Origin: Tragulus kanchil
Taxonomy: Eukaryota; Chordata; Mammalia; Artiodactyla; Tragulidae
Length of the DNA stretch: 64,000 nucleotides
Reading direction: 5' to 3'
NCBI GenBank assembly: GCA_022376925.1
Contig: JAIOJX010000003.1
Location: 37,315,874 to 37,379,873 of the forward strand
Shown here: positions 23,851-35,430 of the stretch, one piece after another
Position numbering within the stretch: the stretch's first letter is position 1
Layout of the letters: every line of letters begins with the position of its first letter
Notes under the pieces: model-generated
Databases searched by the model: none
What the model was told of the DNA's origin: nothing
The model's input: only the letters and a program-made list of their open reading frames with translations
Program-made: the position numbers and the translations under genes

Positions 23851-24232
23851 GAGGAGCTTCTATTTTTGTATAAACTGATCTGTTGAGTAAGTAGAATATT
23901 TCTTTCTTCCTAAAGTTCTATGATTGGACTATTCTGAAGAAATATGCTTCTTTCTGAGAAAAAACATTGTTAAGTGTGTTGATTTGGAATTAAATGGCCA
24001 GTAGCAAATAATTCAACAGTAGGCTTTCCTAATAGTAGGACCAATCTTATTTTAGGGAAGAAGAACTGAGATTCATAGAAGAAAAGTGACTCCTTTATGT
24101 TACTGGCAGAGTTCAGAGCTCTTTTGGGCATGACCTGCTGCCTCTCATCTAGAATCCTTTCCACATTCATTGAACTCCTACTGCATGCCCAGACTGCATA
24201 GGGGATTTTTTTTTTAATTGAATTTTTTCTGC

Positions 24233-24785
24233 TTTCAGTTCAGTTCAGTCTCTCAGTTGTGTCTGACTCTTTGCAGCCCCATGGATTACAGCACACTAGG
24301 ATTCCTTGTCCTTCACCATCTCCTGGAGCTTGCTTAGACTCATGTCCATTGACTTGGTGATGCCATCCAGCCATCTCATCTGCTGTCATCCCCTTCCCCT
24401 CCTGCCTTTCATCTTTCCCAGCATCAAGGTCTTTTCCAATGAGTCACCTCTTCACATCAGGTAGTCAAAGAATTGAAACTTTGGCTTCAGCATCAGTCCT
24501 TCCAATGAATATTCAAGACTGATTTCCTTTAGGACAGGTTTGATCTGCTTGTAGTCTAAGGGACTCTCAAGAGTCTTCTCCAGCACCACAATTTGAAAGC
24601 ATCAGTTCTTCAGGGTTCAGCCTTCTTTATGGTCAACTCTCACATCCATTCATGACTCCTGGAAAAACCATAGCTTTGACTATTCAGTTCAGACCTTTGT
24701 TGGCCAAGTGATGTCTCTGTTTTTTAGCACATTGCCTAGGTTTGTCATAGCTTTTTTCCCAAGGAGCAAGCAATCTTTTCTCTGA
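24233..24785 (-). mobile_element. ART2A-type element (BovB-derived)
   Basis: Starts 'tcagttcagttcagtctctc' and carries 'gactctttgcagccccatgg', 'gatgccatccagccatctca', 'cttttccaatgagtcacctc', 'aagggactctcaagagtctt' and 'tcccaaggagcaagcaa'. These are landmarks of ART2A, whose sequence derives from the BovB LINE 3' region; the strand given is that of BovB coding sense. Confidence 0.82.
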
Positions 24786-25335
24786 AGTATAATAAAATAC
24801 AAATATGTCATATTGTATCTCAATAAAATGCAAATATGTCCCAAAAGTGAAGTGACATATTTAAAACATACCCCCTGACCTTTCTTCTCTTCCTTTTTCC
24901 TGGAGGCAGTTCAGGGCTTTGGGAGAGTGAACAAGGATAAAGGAGTTGTGGCAAAGAGGAGCTTCTATTTTTGTATAAACTGATCTGTTGAGTAAGTAGA
25001 ATATTTCTTTCTTCCTAAAGTTCTATGATTGGACTATTCTGAAGAAATATGCTTCTTTCTGAGAAAAAACATTGTTAAGTGTGTTGATTTGGAATTAAAT
25101 GGCCAGTAGCAAATAATTCAACAGTAGGCTTTCCTAATAGTAGGACCAATCTTATTTTAGGGAAGAAGAACTGAGATTCATAGAAGAAAAGTGACTCCTT
25201 TATGTTACTGGCAGAGTTCAGAGCTCTTTTGGGCATGACCTGCTGCCTCTCATCTAGAATCCTTTCCACATTCATTGAACTCCTACTGCATGCCCAGACT
25301 GCATAGGGGATTTTTTTTAATTGAATTTTTTCTGC

Positions 25336-25888
25336 TTTCAGTTCAGTTCAGTCTCTCAGTTGTGTCTGACTCTTTGCAGCCCCATGGATTACAGCACACT
25401 AGGATTCCTTGTCCTTCACCATCTCCTGGAGCTTGCTTAGACTCATGTCCATTGACTTGGTGATGCCATCCAGCCATCTCATCTGCTGTCATCCCCTTCC
25501 CCTCCTGCCTTTCATCTTTCCCAGCATCAAGGTCTTTTCCAATGAGTCACCTCTTCACATCAGGTAGTCAAAGAATTGAAACTTTGGCTTCAGCATCAGT
25601 CCTTCCAATGAATATTCAAGACTGATTTCCTTTAGGACAGGTTTGATCTGCTTGTAGTCTAAGGGACTCTCAAGAGTCTTCTCCAGCACCACAATTTGAA
25701 AGCATCAGTTCTTCAGGGTTCAGCCTTCTTTATGGTCAACTCTCACATCCATTCATGACTCCTGGAAAAACCATAGCTTTGACTATTCAGTTCAGACCTT
25801 TGTTGGCCAAGTGATGTCTCTGTTTTTTAGCACATTGCCTAGGTTTGTCATAGCTTTTTTCCCAAGGAGCAAGCAATCTTTTCTCTGA
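25336..25888 (-). mobile_element. ART2A-type element, second copy
   Basis: Duplicate of 24233-24785 made by D9. Confidence 0.82.
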
Positions 25889-26062
25889 AGTATAATAAAA
25901 TACAAATATGTCATATTGTATCTCAATAAAATGCAAATATGTCCCAAAAGTGAAGTGACATATTTAAAACATACCCCCTGACCTTTCTTCTCTTCCTTTT
26001 TCCTGGAGGCAGTTCAGGGCTTTGGGAGAGTGAACAAGGATAAAGGAGTTGTGGCAAAGAGG

Positions 26063-26795
26063 CTCTGGGAGATTTGGCAGAAGGGCTGGGCTCCATACTG
26101 TCTGGAATGGCATTCCTCTGGAGGAGGGAGGAAGCGTGTAAGGGGTGTGAGTGGATATAAGGATAACTTTTGCTGACTCGATTATTCTCTGAGACCATCC
26201 CTAAAAGTGGAGACAAGTTTTTGAGACAATGGCCATATAAGACATTGACACTTGGGAACCTGAGACTTATCAAGGAAGGGTTTTCCTTTATCTACAGTTT
26301 TGGCATGGATATTTTTATTTAAAAAAAAAGGGAGAGTCAGCCTGTGTACAAATGTGGAAAATGCAGAAAGTAGCTACCATGAGTAACTACCTTTCATATG
26401 AATAATATTTTGTGTATTTGTCAAAGCCTAAATCCAGGGATGAATGAAAACTAGAATACCAGGAGAAACTTTTGGGAGAAAATATCTAATCCTACAGTTG
26501 CAGTTTTCAACTTGTATGTCTTGAGACACTGCTAACTGGGTCTTAGGAAATTCTAGGATTTCCATCAGAACTCCTCGTGTGGGAAAAGGGTACCGTGGGC
26601 CACCACGTTTGGTTCAGCCATGCTCCTTGGAAGGTTGAATAGCTCAAGGTTTACTTCATTTCTAGCATCTCAGCATTTACGCTTTAAACAAAGTATATTT
26701 ATCTCATTTCTCTTCAATCATAACAAATCAATAAGATGAGCAAGACGTGTTTTTGGAATCATTATTACTATATGACTTCATTTTCAACTTGAGGT
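26063..26795. other. Unique non-coding stretch
   Basis: No recognised repeat or gene. The 116-codon antisense frame (25923-26273) spans the duplication edge and looks like chance. Confidence 0.55.
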
Positions 26796-26796
26796 G

Positions 26797-27012
26797 TACA
26801 TGAGCCCAGGTGGCTCTGTGGGTAGAGAACCCATTTGCCAATGCAAGAGATGTAAGAGATGTGGGTTCTATCCCTGAGTTGGGAAGATCCACTGTAGGAG
26901 GGCTTGGTAACCCACTCCAGTATTCTTGCTTGGAGAATCCCATGGACAGAGGAGCCTGGCGGGGCTACAGTCCAAGGGATCACAAAGAGTCATATATGAC
27001 TGAAGCAACTTA
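26797..27012 (+). mobile_element. Bov-tA SINE
   Basis: 'gagcccaggtggctctgtgg', 'cccactccagtattcttgct', 'gacagaggagcctggcgggg', 'actgaagcaacttaacaaac'. Followed by an imperfect (CATATA)n tract at 27013-27060. Confidence 0.9.
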
Positions 27013-27060
27013 ACAAACATATACATATACATACATATAACATATACATGCATAAGCCAT

Positions 27061-28632
27061 ACATCTATAGAGACAAATAATATCCTTATGTGCTCTACAT
27101 GTTCAAATTGTATCAGATGTCTGAAGTCAAATGTGTACTATTAAAAGTTGATTAACAAAGTTGTTAGTTTTATATAAAAATAGTGATAAAACTTAAATAA
27201 CTAAGTAGGTAAACAGATTGGCAGTTACTAAAATATTACAAGTGTCTTAACTTGGTAACTTTAAGAAGAATAGTATATATTCTTGAAAAATTATATATTA
27301 TATATATATATTAAATATGTATAATTTTTAAAGAATTGTATTAATGTTATGTTATCTTCTACTTCTTATTCATAATACAAGACAGAATAAGAGATTCTAA
27401 CATTGTAGAATTCTCACACTGTAGAATCATTTTGGGTATTATATTCTAACATTGTAGAAATCTAACATTGTAGAATCATTTTAGGTATTAGCATTCATAA
27501 ATATAAACAAAATGATTTGTAAAAATTGCATTTAATTATTATTTCCATTTAAAACTAAGTTTCTCACAACGAAAAAATCCATTCGTCACATTTGTGGGGA
27601 AAATTAAAAGCAGAAGATCAACTGTGCCACCTGAAGACTTTTCAAAGAAGAAACATCTTCAAAATTATGTACAATATATATGAAACCCCTCTCTGATGCA
27701 GATATCATGAAGGCTATAAAGAATGTGAATAAGCAATTGTTAGATATTGTTAGGTTGAGTAGTTATGAAGATAAGTAAACATTCTCATGAAAATTGATTA
27801 GCTGCAAGTTTACTGATGCTGTAAGTGATGTTGAAATATGATTTGGCTATTCAGCTTTCTGAAGGCCAAGGGTGAAGCTGACTGGCAATTTCAGGGATGT
27901 CTGAGAATGAAATTAACAATTTTGCATGTGAAAATCTGTAGGAAATAAGGGCTTCTTCAGACACAACTGTACTTCCAGAATTAATAGCTAATAAGTCACA
28001 TGATAAAGATGTGTGCCTGTCATTTACAGTGGCTTTGAACAATTATGAAGACAGAGAACCATCAGTGGATGTTTTATTCAGCTTCAGTATGGTAGTTAAG
28101 AGTTATGGTCGCTTATAAGAGGGAACATAATCTGACCCAGACATACAGAGGCAAAGATTCAACACACTTTGGAGCAGGTGGTCGTGTTTTACATTGCTGA
28201 AAGGAATCACCCAGGTGAAAATCAGGATCTTAACTTACACAGTGTGATTGATCATATTCCAAACATAAAATCAAGTTTTCTTTACCCCTTTGCTAGTTCT
28301 AGTGACTAGAAATCAAGTTATCAAAACCTAACCAGGCAATATGTTGGAGATTCTTACTTCTATGATCTCATTGAGTCACTGATTTAAACTGCTCAAAGAA
28401 ACCCTAAAGCTTGAGATTCCCTCCTGTGTGGGAATGCTGAAATTCCAGAGCAAGGTAGTACTGATTGGAGGATCCACAGTATTTTCAATAAATCTTCTGA
28501 GAAAGGACATGGATCGATGAACCAAACTATGGATGATTCTTTAGGATAAGGTTAATGTAATAACCCCAGTTGTATGGCCATAGCCCATCTATTGTGCCAT
28601 ATTTGTATGTATGTACATTAAATGGTTCATTA
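27061..28632. other. Unique AT-rich stretch with a short internal repeat
   Basis: No gene. 27394-27492 contains two ~50-bp related units sharing 'ctaacattgtagaa' and 'agaatcattttaggtatta'. The remainder resembles no family I can name. Confidence 0.55.
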
Positions 28633-29342
28633 TCAAGGTAAGTTAGTAGTATTTGCCTGAACCCTATTATAGATATAACCAACTTCTGGATCTACTACTG
28701 TGATTTTTGACAAATTTTGAAGATGTTGGAAACCATGAATTTTCAAGGGGGCCATTCTCTTGAAAGACCTGATAGACTTTCGAGGGATCAGTAGCTCTGG
28801 TTGCTGGTTTGACTTGGAGCAGTAGCTTGCAAGTCCAGATTAGTTTTTAGGCCATAGTTCATGGAGCTGAGCATGAGTCAAAAGGCAGCATCCAAAGTAG
28901 AAATGGACTGAGGGCATGAATGTCCAGTGGTATTTTCATCCAAAGCAAATAATCAGGAAGGGGGGTGGGGATGTCCAAGTATGAACCCACAGGAAAAAGA
29001 TAAAGAAATGTATTCACTCAACAAATATTTATGGCATCCTTTTAGCAATAATATATGAGAGGCACAGGTTAGACATACTAAACGTGTATGCATAGCACAT
29101 ATACTTATATGGAAAGGTGGAATAGGGGTAACACAGAGCCTGAAGGCATCTTTGTCCTGAAGAGCATAGCCCCGGCTACTCTGCATAGGCCTTCTGAAGC
29201 CCTGGGTGGAGCAGCTTACGATTGAAACGTCTGAGCGATGAGGTCTCCTTAGCGTGACTTGCCATACCTTTCTTGATCTAGCTCTCACTTAACCATTTAG
29301 CCTCAACTATTTCCATGATCATTCTATCCATAGTGAACTATT

Positions 29343-29556
29343 GAGCTTCCCTGGTGACTTAGATGGTAAAGAATCTGCCTGCAAAACAAGAAACATGTGT
29401 TGGATGCTTGGGTCAGGAAGACCCCCTGGAGAAGAGAATGGCTAACACTCTAGTATTCTTGCCTGGAGAATTCCATGGTCAGCGGAGCCTGTTGGGCTAT
29501 AGTCCATGGTGTTGCAGAGAGTCAAACATGACTGAATGACTAACACTTTCACTTTC
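29343..29556 (+). mobile_element. Bov-tA SINE
   Basis: 'gagcttccctggtgacttag', 'aagaatctgcctgcaaaac', 'ttcttgcctggagaattcca', 'catgactgaatgactaacac'. Confidence 0.9.
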
Positions 29557-30468
29557 TGTGTTGTCCAGAAAGGTAAATTTGTTACTACAGGGATTCTGTA
29601 GCATTACCATTATTTCTTCAGATCCCAGAACGATGACTTAGACATGGGAGGCACTCTAAAATGTTTGTAGACAGTGTGAGTGTTTGGCAAAATTATCCTA
29701 GCAGATAAAATTTTCTGGATCTACTACTGTGATTTTGACAAATTTTGAAGATGTTGGAATCAAGGTAAGTTAGTAGTATTTGCCTGAACCCTATTATAGA
29801 TATAACCAACTTCTGGATCTACTACTGTGATTTTTGACAAATTTTGAAGATGTTGGAAACCATGAATTTTCAAGGGGGCCATTCTCTTGAAAGACCTGAT
29901 AGACTTTCGAGGGATCAGTAGCTCTGGTTGCTGGTTTGACTTGGAGCAGTAGCTTGCAAGTCCAGATTAGTTTTTAGGCCATAGTTCATGGAGCTGAGCA
30001 TGAGTCAAAAGGCAGCATCCAAAGTAGAAATGGACTGAGGGCATGAATGTCCAGTGGTATTTTCATCCAAAGCAAATAATCAGGAAGGGGGGTGGGGATG
30101 TCCAAGTATGAACCCACAGGAAAAAGATAAAGAAATGTATTCACTCAACAAATATTTATGGCATCCTTTTAGCAATAATATATGAGAGGCACAGGTTAGA
30201 CATACTAAACGTGTATGCATAGCACATATACTTATATGGAAAGGTGGAATAGGGGTAACACAGAGCCTGAAGGCATCTTTGTCCTGAAGAGCATAGCCCC
30301 GGCTACTCTGCATAGGCCTTCTGAAGCCCTGGGTGGAGCAGCTTACGATTGAAACGTCTGAGCGATGAGGTCTCCTTAGCGTGACTTGCCATACCTTTCT
30401 TGATCTAGCTCTCACTTAACCATTTAGCCTCAACTATTTCCATGATCATTCTATCCATAGTGAACTAT

Positions 30469-30682
30469 TGAGCTTCCCTGGTGACTTAGATGGTAAAGAA
30501 TCTGCCTGCAAAACAAGAAACATGTGTTGGATGCTTGGGTCAGGAAGACCCCCTGGAGAAGAGAATGGCTAACACTCTAGTATTCTTGCCTGGAGAATTC
30601 CATGGTCAGCGGAGCCTGTTGGGCTATAGTCCATGGTGTTGCAGAGAGTCAAACATGACTGAATGACTAACACTTTCACTTT
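30469..30682 (+). mobile_element. Bov-tA SINE, second copy
   Basis: Duplicate of 29343-29556 made by D10. Confidence 0.9.
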
Positions 30683-30717
30683 CTGTGTTGTCCAGAAAGG
30701 TAAATTTGTTACTACAG

Positions 30718-32945
30718 GGATTCTGTAGCATTACCATTATTTCTTCAGATCCCAGAACGATGACTTAGACATGGGAGGCACTCTAAAATGTTTGTAGACA
30801 GTGTGAGTGTTTGGCAATATCTAGCAGATAAAATCTTCAATGAACCCAATGGAGGGCAGAGAAAAGCACTGTAAACCATTTTAAACCAGGTGAAGTCATT
30901 CATTCATGCATTTATTGTTTGTTTTTGCAGCCAAATTAGGAGGCCATGAAGTTCATTTAGGCAGAAAACTCGAAGGATTGTTTCTGATGCATCTGGCAAA
31001 TTGCATTTTCTAAATACGGCTGCACTAACATGTGTCCCATTGCGTATGTTCTTCAGAGAATATGGCATTGACAGTCCTTTTTGCCCATTAAAATTAGATG
31101 CGTGTTTGCACCTGCCTTGACCAACAGAATGTGGCAGAAGAGATGCTGCGTGACTTTCAAGTCTATCTTATAATTAAGCAGTATGGTTCCACTTACTTTC
31201 ATTTTTATTTCTCTCTCTCTCTCTCTCAGCTTGCTTACTTTCCAAAGACAGTCACCATGTTGTGCAGAAGCTCAGGCTGCACAGTGAGGCTATGCATATG
31301 GATTTCCATCAGAGCAGCCCAACCTCATCTCTTAGCTGACAGCCAGACTCAAATGCCAGATTTGTGAGTAAACAAGCCTTTGGACGATTTCAGGTGCCAG
31401 CCTTCAATCTTAAGGCTTCAGACCTAATGGAGAAGAAACCTGCTCCCCTGTGGTGCCCTGTATGAATTCTGACCCACAGGAATCATGGGCATTAATACAT
31501 GGCTCATGGTTTTCAGCCACTCCACTTTGGAGTGATTATTATGCAGCAGCAGATCCCAGTCCAAGCAGCAGACTAATTTTCCCACCTCTCCTGCTGGCTG
31601 GCTTTCCCAGTGTGGTCAGAACATGCTTCTTCACAAACAAGTCAATTCATGAAGTCTGCATTAAAAAAAGAAGAAATTGAAATGGAGTTCCACAAGGAGG
31701 ATAAAAGGAAAAATGATGTCAAAAAGTGAAGTGATTGAAAATTACCAATGAAAATATTAATATAAATCAAAATATAAAGATTAAGAGTAAAATAAAATAA
31801 TCTAAATGAAAGTAAATTAAATCTTTAAATGAATAAAAGTGGGATTCTGTAGCATTACCATTATTTCTTCAGATCCCAGAACGATGACTTAGACATGGGA
31901 GGCACTCTAAAATGTTTGTAGACAGTGTGAGTGTTTGGCAATATCTAGCAGATAAAATCTTCAATGAACCCAATGGAGGGCAGAGAAAAGCACTGTAAAC
32001 CATTTTAAACCAGGTGAAGTCATTCATTCATGCATTTATTGTTTGTTTTTGCAGCCAAATTAGGAGGCCATGAAGTTCATTTAGGCAGAAAACTCGAAGG
32101 ATTGTTTCTGATGCATCTGGCAAATTGCATTTTCTAAATACGGCTGCACTAACATGTGTCCCATTGCGTATGTTCTTCAGAGAATATGGCATTGACAGTC
32201 CTTTTTGCCCATTAAAATTAGATGCGTGTTTGCACCTGCCTTGACCAACAGAATGTGGCAGAAGAGATGCTGCGTGACTTTCAAGTCTATCTTATAATTA
32301 AGCAGTATGGTTCCACTTACTTTCATTTTTATTTCTCTCTCTCTCTCTCTCAGCTTGCTTACTTTCCAAAGACAGTCACCATGTTGTGCAGAAGCTCAGG
32401 CTGCACAGTGAGGCTATGCATATGGATTTCCATCAGAGCAGCCCAACCTCATCTCTTAGCTGACAGCCAGACTCAAATGCCAGATTTGTGAGTAAACAAG
32501 CCTTTGGACGATTTCAGGTGCCAGCCTTCAATCTTAAGGCTTCAGACCTAATGGAGAAGAAACCTGCTCCCCTGTGGTGCCCTGTATGAATTCTGACCCA
32601 CAGGAATCATGGGCATTAATACATGGCTCATGGTTTTCAGCCACTCCACTTTGGAGTGATTATTATGCAGCAGCAGATCCCAGTCCAAGCAGCAGACTAA
32701 TTTTCCCACCTCTCCTGCTGGCTGGCTTTCCCAGTGTGGTCAGAACATGCTTCTTCACAAACAAGTCAATTCATGAAGTCTGCATTAAAAAAAGAAGAAA
32801 TTGAAATGGAGTTCCACAAGGAGGATAAAAGGAAAAATGATGTCAAAAAGTGAAGTGATTGAAAATTACCAATGAAAATATTAATATAAATCAAAATATA
32901 AAGATTAAGAGTAAAATAAAAATAATCTAAATGAAAGTAAAATTT
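30718..32945. repeat. Tandem duplication D11 (period about 1124 bp)
   Basis: 30718-31817 is repeated at 31841-32945, starting 'gggattctgtagcattacca'. About 24 noisy bases (31817-31840) lie between. The (TC)n tract is 17 bases long in both copies. The first ~115 bp also occur at 29588-29711, making three copies. Confidence 0.93.
31095..31590. repeat. Ancient mammalian interspersed repeat, family not assigned
   Basis: Landmarks such as 'ttgaccaacagaatgtggca', 'gacagtcaccatgttgtgca', 'agctgacagccagactcaaa' and 'tgccagatttgtgagtaaac' recall a diverged repeat found widely in mammals. The 89- and 76-codon frames here are not genes. The duplicate is at 32219-32714. Confidence 0.45.
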
Positions 32946-33054
32946 AAAATCAAAGTTAAGAGTAGTATAAAGAAAATGAATTGAAAATGTTAGTGAGAAT
33001 CCATTCTTTGTTTCCATGTTCTTCATTGTTAGGTCTTGTTTCCTCTGTTCTTAC

Positions 33055-33110
33055 CTCCTTCTCTCTCTCTCTCCCTCTTTTCTTCCCTCCCTCCCTCCCT
33101 TTTTCCCTTC
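33055..33110. repeat. Pyrimidine-rich microsatellite
   Basis: (TC)n then (CCCT)n tract, strongly strand-asymmetric. Confidence 0.85.
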
Positions 33111-33237
33111 TTTTCATGAAGAATCAATTTTAAAATAAAACCTGTCCCTATAGACCAGAATTAAGCATATGAAATGATCAATTTTACTCATAATTAACAT
33201 TAAAATTAAAATTCCAGTTATATACAGGTATGAAAAT

Positions 33238-33435
33238 ATATGCATGCTCACTCAGGTCCAACTCTTTGTGACCCCATGGTCTATAGCCCGCCAGGCTCCT
33301 CTGTCCATGGGATTCTCCAGGCAAGAATACCGGAGTGGGTTCCCGTTTTCCTTTCCAGGGGATCTTCTCAACCCAGAGATGGAACCTGAGTCTCCAGCAT
33401 TGCAAGCAACTTCTTTACTGTCTGAATCACAGGTA
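33238..33435 (-). mobile_element. Bov-tA SINE
   Basis: Minus strand: 'catgctcactcaggtccaac', 'tgtccatgggattctccagg', 'gggttcccgttttcctttcc', 'ttctttactgtctgaatcac'. Confidence 0.88.
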
Positions 33436-33569
33436 TCTATAGTAGATCCTAATACCTGTTATCTGTGAATATTACTTTACATGATAAAAGAGATGTGATA
33501 AACTAAGGATCTTGAGAGAGTAGGTATCCTGGATTATCTGGGTGGCAATGCATGGCATTATGACTACAG

Positions 33570-33790
33570 AAGCAAGATGTTTGCTTCTGATTTTGAAGAT
33601 GAAAGATGAGGCCAAGAGCCACAGTGCAAGAAATGCAGCTTCAGAAGATGGGAAAATCCAGGAAATGGAATTTTTCTGTAGAGCACAGTCCTACTAACAC
33701 TTTGGTTTCCTCCTAGTGAAACCATTTTGAGCTTCCGGTCTCCAGAATTGTGAGAACAAATAAGTATCATTTCAGGTACCAAATTTGTGA
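33570..33790. repeat. Ancient interspersed repeat, family not assigned
   Basis: 'agaaatgcagcttcagaaga' through 'cttccggtctccagaattgt' and 'gagaacaaataagtatcat' resemble the end of an old mammalian element with the common 'ccagaactgtgagaaataa' ending. It is not a gene. Confidence 0.4.
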
Positions 33791-33890
33791 TACTTTGTGA
33801 GAGCAGTCATAGGAGATGGACTCACATGCTGAGTTTTTTAAAAAAGATCTGAGTTGGCTCTGGCTTCCTATAAGAAATTGAAGAACCCCA

Positions 33891-34095
33891 TGGGGCTCTC
33901 TGGTGGCTCAGTTTGTAAAGAACCTGCCTGCAACGCAGGAGACACTCAGGTTTAGTCCCTGGGTCGACACAGCACTGACAACCCACTCAAGTATATTCTT
34001 GCCTGAAGAATCCCATGGACAGAGGAGCCTAGAGGACGACAGTCCATAAAGTTGTAAAGCGCTGGACATAACTGAAGCAACTGAGCATGTCTACA
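33891..34095 (+). mobile_element. Bov-tA SINE
   Basis: 'ggggctctctggtggctcag', 'acctgcctgcaacgcaggag', 'cccatggacagaggagccta', 'gctggacataactgaagcaa'. Confidence 0.9.
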
Positions 34096-35228
34096 TTTGA
34101 ATGAAAATCTCAAGGGTCCAAGGGATGGACCCTTGGTGAGTGGACAGCCTGAGGCAGGCTGCTCTAGCTATCTCTTCTTCTCTGTCTTTCCTTTGCTGTC
34201 TAGCAGCTTGAGCTCCTTTCCAGAGCATTTCTTTCAAATGGAATTACCTGCCAACTAATTAAAGATTATTAGACAAACAGGAGGGATTCCTGTATTTCCA
34301 GCTCTGCAGCTACAAAGTCTTTAAGCTGGAGCCTCTTGGCACAGCCACAGAACTAAATCTCCAGCAGAAATGTTAACTAAAATGAAAATTGTCTTAAAAA
34401 AAGTGAGCAAAAAGTGAGCAAAAAACCAAAGTGAGCAAAAAAATTCCTGAATGTAAACAAAATCAACCAGGATACATGTGAAAGAATGTCAAAAATGTCA
34501 GAGGCTGAGAACATGCACTTATATATGAAATGCTGTTAGTGATGGAACTTTTTTTTTAGAAATAAGAAATTGAAAGAGAAATGTTTCAAAGTTGACTAAA
34601 GACAGTTTTGAAATATTTAGTTTGTTAAAATAGAAAAATAAAGGAATAGAACAACAAAAAACCCCTCAAATACCAGGTAGCGTTATACAGATATAGTATA
34701 AAGAAATTAAATTTTGATAAAAATGGAGTTTAGGTAAATAGACCACTAGAGACCCATAAGGAAATTAGTTCACATATTCCCATATATAGAAGAAAGTAAT
34801 TCTAGCATTTAAAAGGCTGCAAATGTCTGTAGCACATATTGTTCTAGTAAGTGTAACCCACCAAAGAGCCTTATTTTACTCCAGTAACTGATGAAAAATT
34901 CTTCATTAACATTTATTCAGTGAAATACCTAAATTCCTTCCATGCTTACAGTATCAGGTCTGCCCCTGTCATACACAGTATTGAGGCCATCACTCACCAT
35001 CTTTTCAATTTAATAAATATTCATTGTCTAGTATGTGTAGGCACTACTGAAGTTTCTGTCCCCAGGGGTCTCCATGAATTTGCAGGTTTATGAATAGTAA
35101 CTTTATTTGCTCTGTCATTATCACTTCTAAGTAAGTGGGTCAGATGGAAAGGATGAAATGGTTTTCAAAGGATCTGAATTAGACTGCTGAAAAAAATTTG
35201 CCAATGCAGTAGGTTTTTTGTTTATTCA
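34090..35228. other. Unique AT-rich non-coding stretch
   Basis: No gene. Includes a short 'aagtgagcaaaa' minisatellite (about 34400-34443) and an L2/MIR-like scrap near 35020-35090 ('aataaatattcattgtctag'). Confidence 0.55.
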
Positions 35229-35229
35229 C

Positions 35230-35430
35230 AGAATTCTTCTCAGTTGGTAAAGAATCTGCCTTCAATGCAGGGGACCCAGGTTCAGTCTCTGGGTTGGGAA
35301 GATCCCCCTGAGTAGGAAATGGCAACCCACTCCAGTATTCTTGCCTGGAGAATCCCATGGACAGAGGAGCCTGGCGGGCTACAGTCCATGGAGTCGCAAG
35401 TGTTGGACACAACTCAGTGACTAAACTACT
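35230..35430 (+). mobile_element. Bov-tA SINE (A)
   Basis: 'cagttggtaaagaatctgcc', 'ttcaatgcaggggacccagg', 'gaaatggcaacccactccag', 'gtcgcaagtgttggacac'. Its 3' part is reused in the chimeric element at 35906-36117. Confidence 0.9.

Larger units (their letters stand above)
23851..26062. repeat. Tandem duplication D9 (period 1105 bp)
   Basis: 23851-24957 is repeated at 24956-26062. The copies overlap at the junction in the shared 'gagg', a short microhomology. Nearly identical throughout; the T9 run at 24205 is one base shorter in the second copy. Confidence 0.93.
28633..30832. repeat. Tandem duplication D10 (period 1127 bp) with an extra short copy at the junction
   Basis: 28633-29711 is repeated at 29760-30832, starting 'tcaaggtaagttagtagt'. 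Between them, 29712-29759 is a third, 48-base copy of 28683-28730 ('ctggatctactactgtgatt'). The first copy ends with errors ('gcaaaattatcctagcag' for 'gcaatatctagcag'). Confidence 0.93.

Noticed and set aside
24233..25888. Paired ART2A elements as two independent insertions
   Set aside because: Both lie at the same place within the two copies of D9 with identical flanks, so there is one insertion.
31095..31680. Possible exon(s) in the 89- and 76-codon frames
   Set aside because: They lie in sequence resembling an ancient interspersed repeat, with a (TC)n tract inside the first frame and no convincing splice context.
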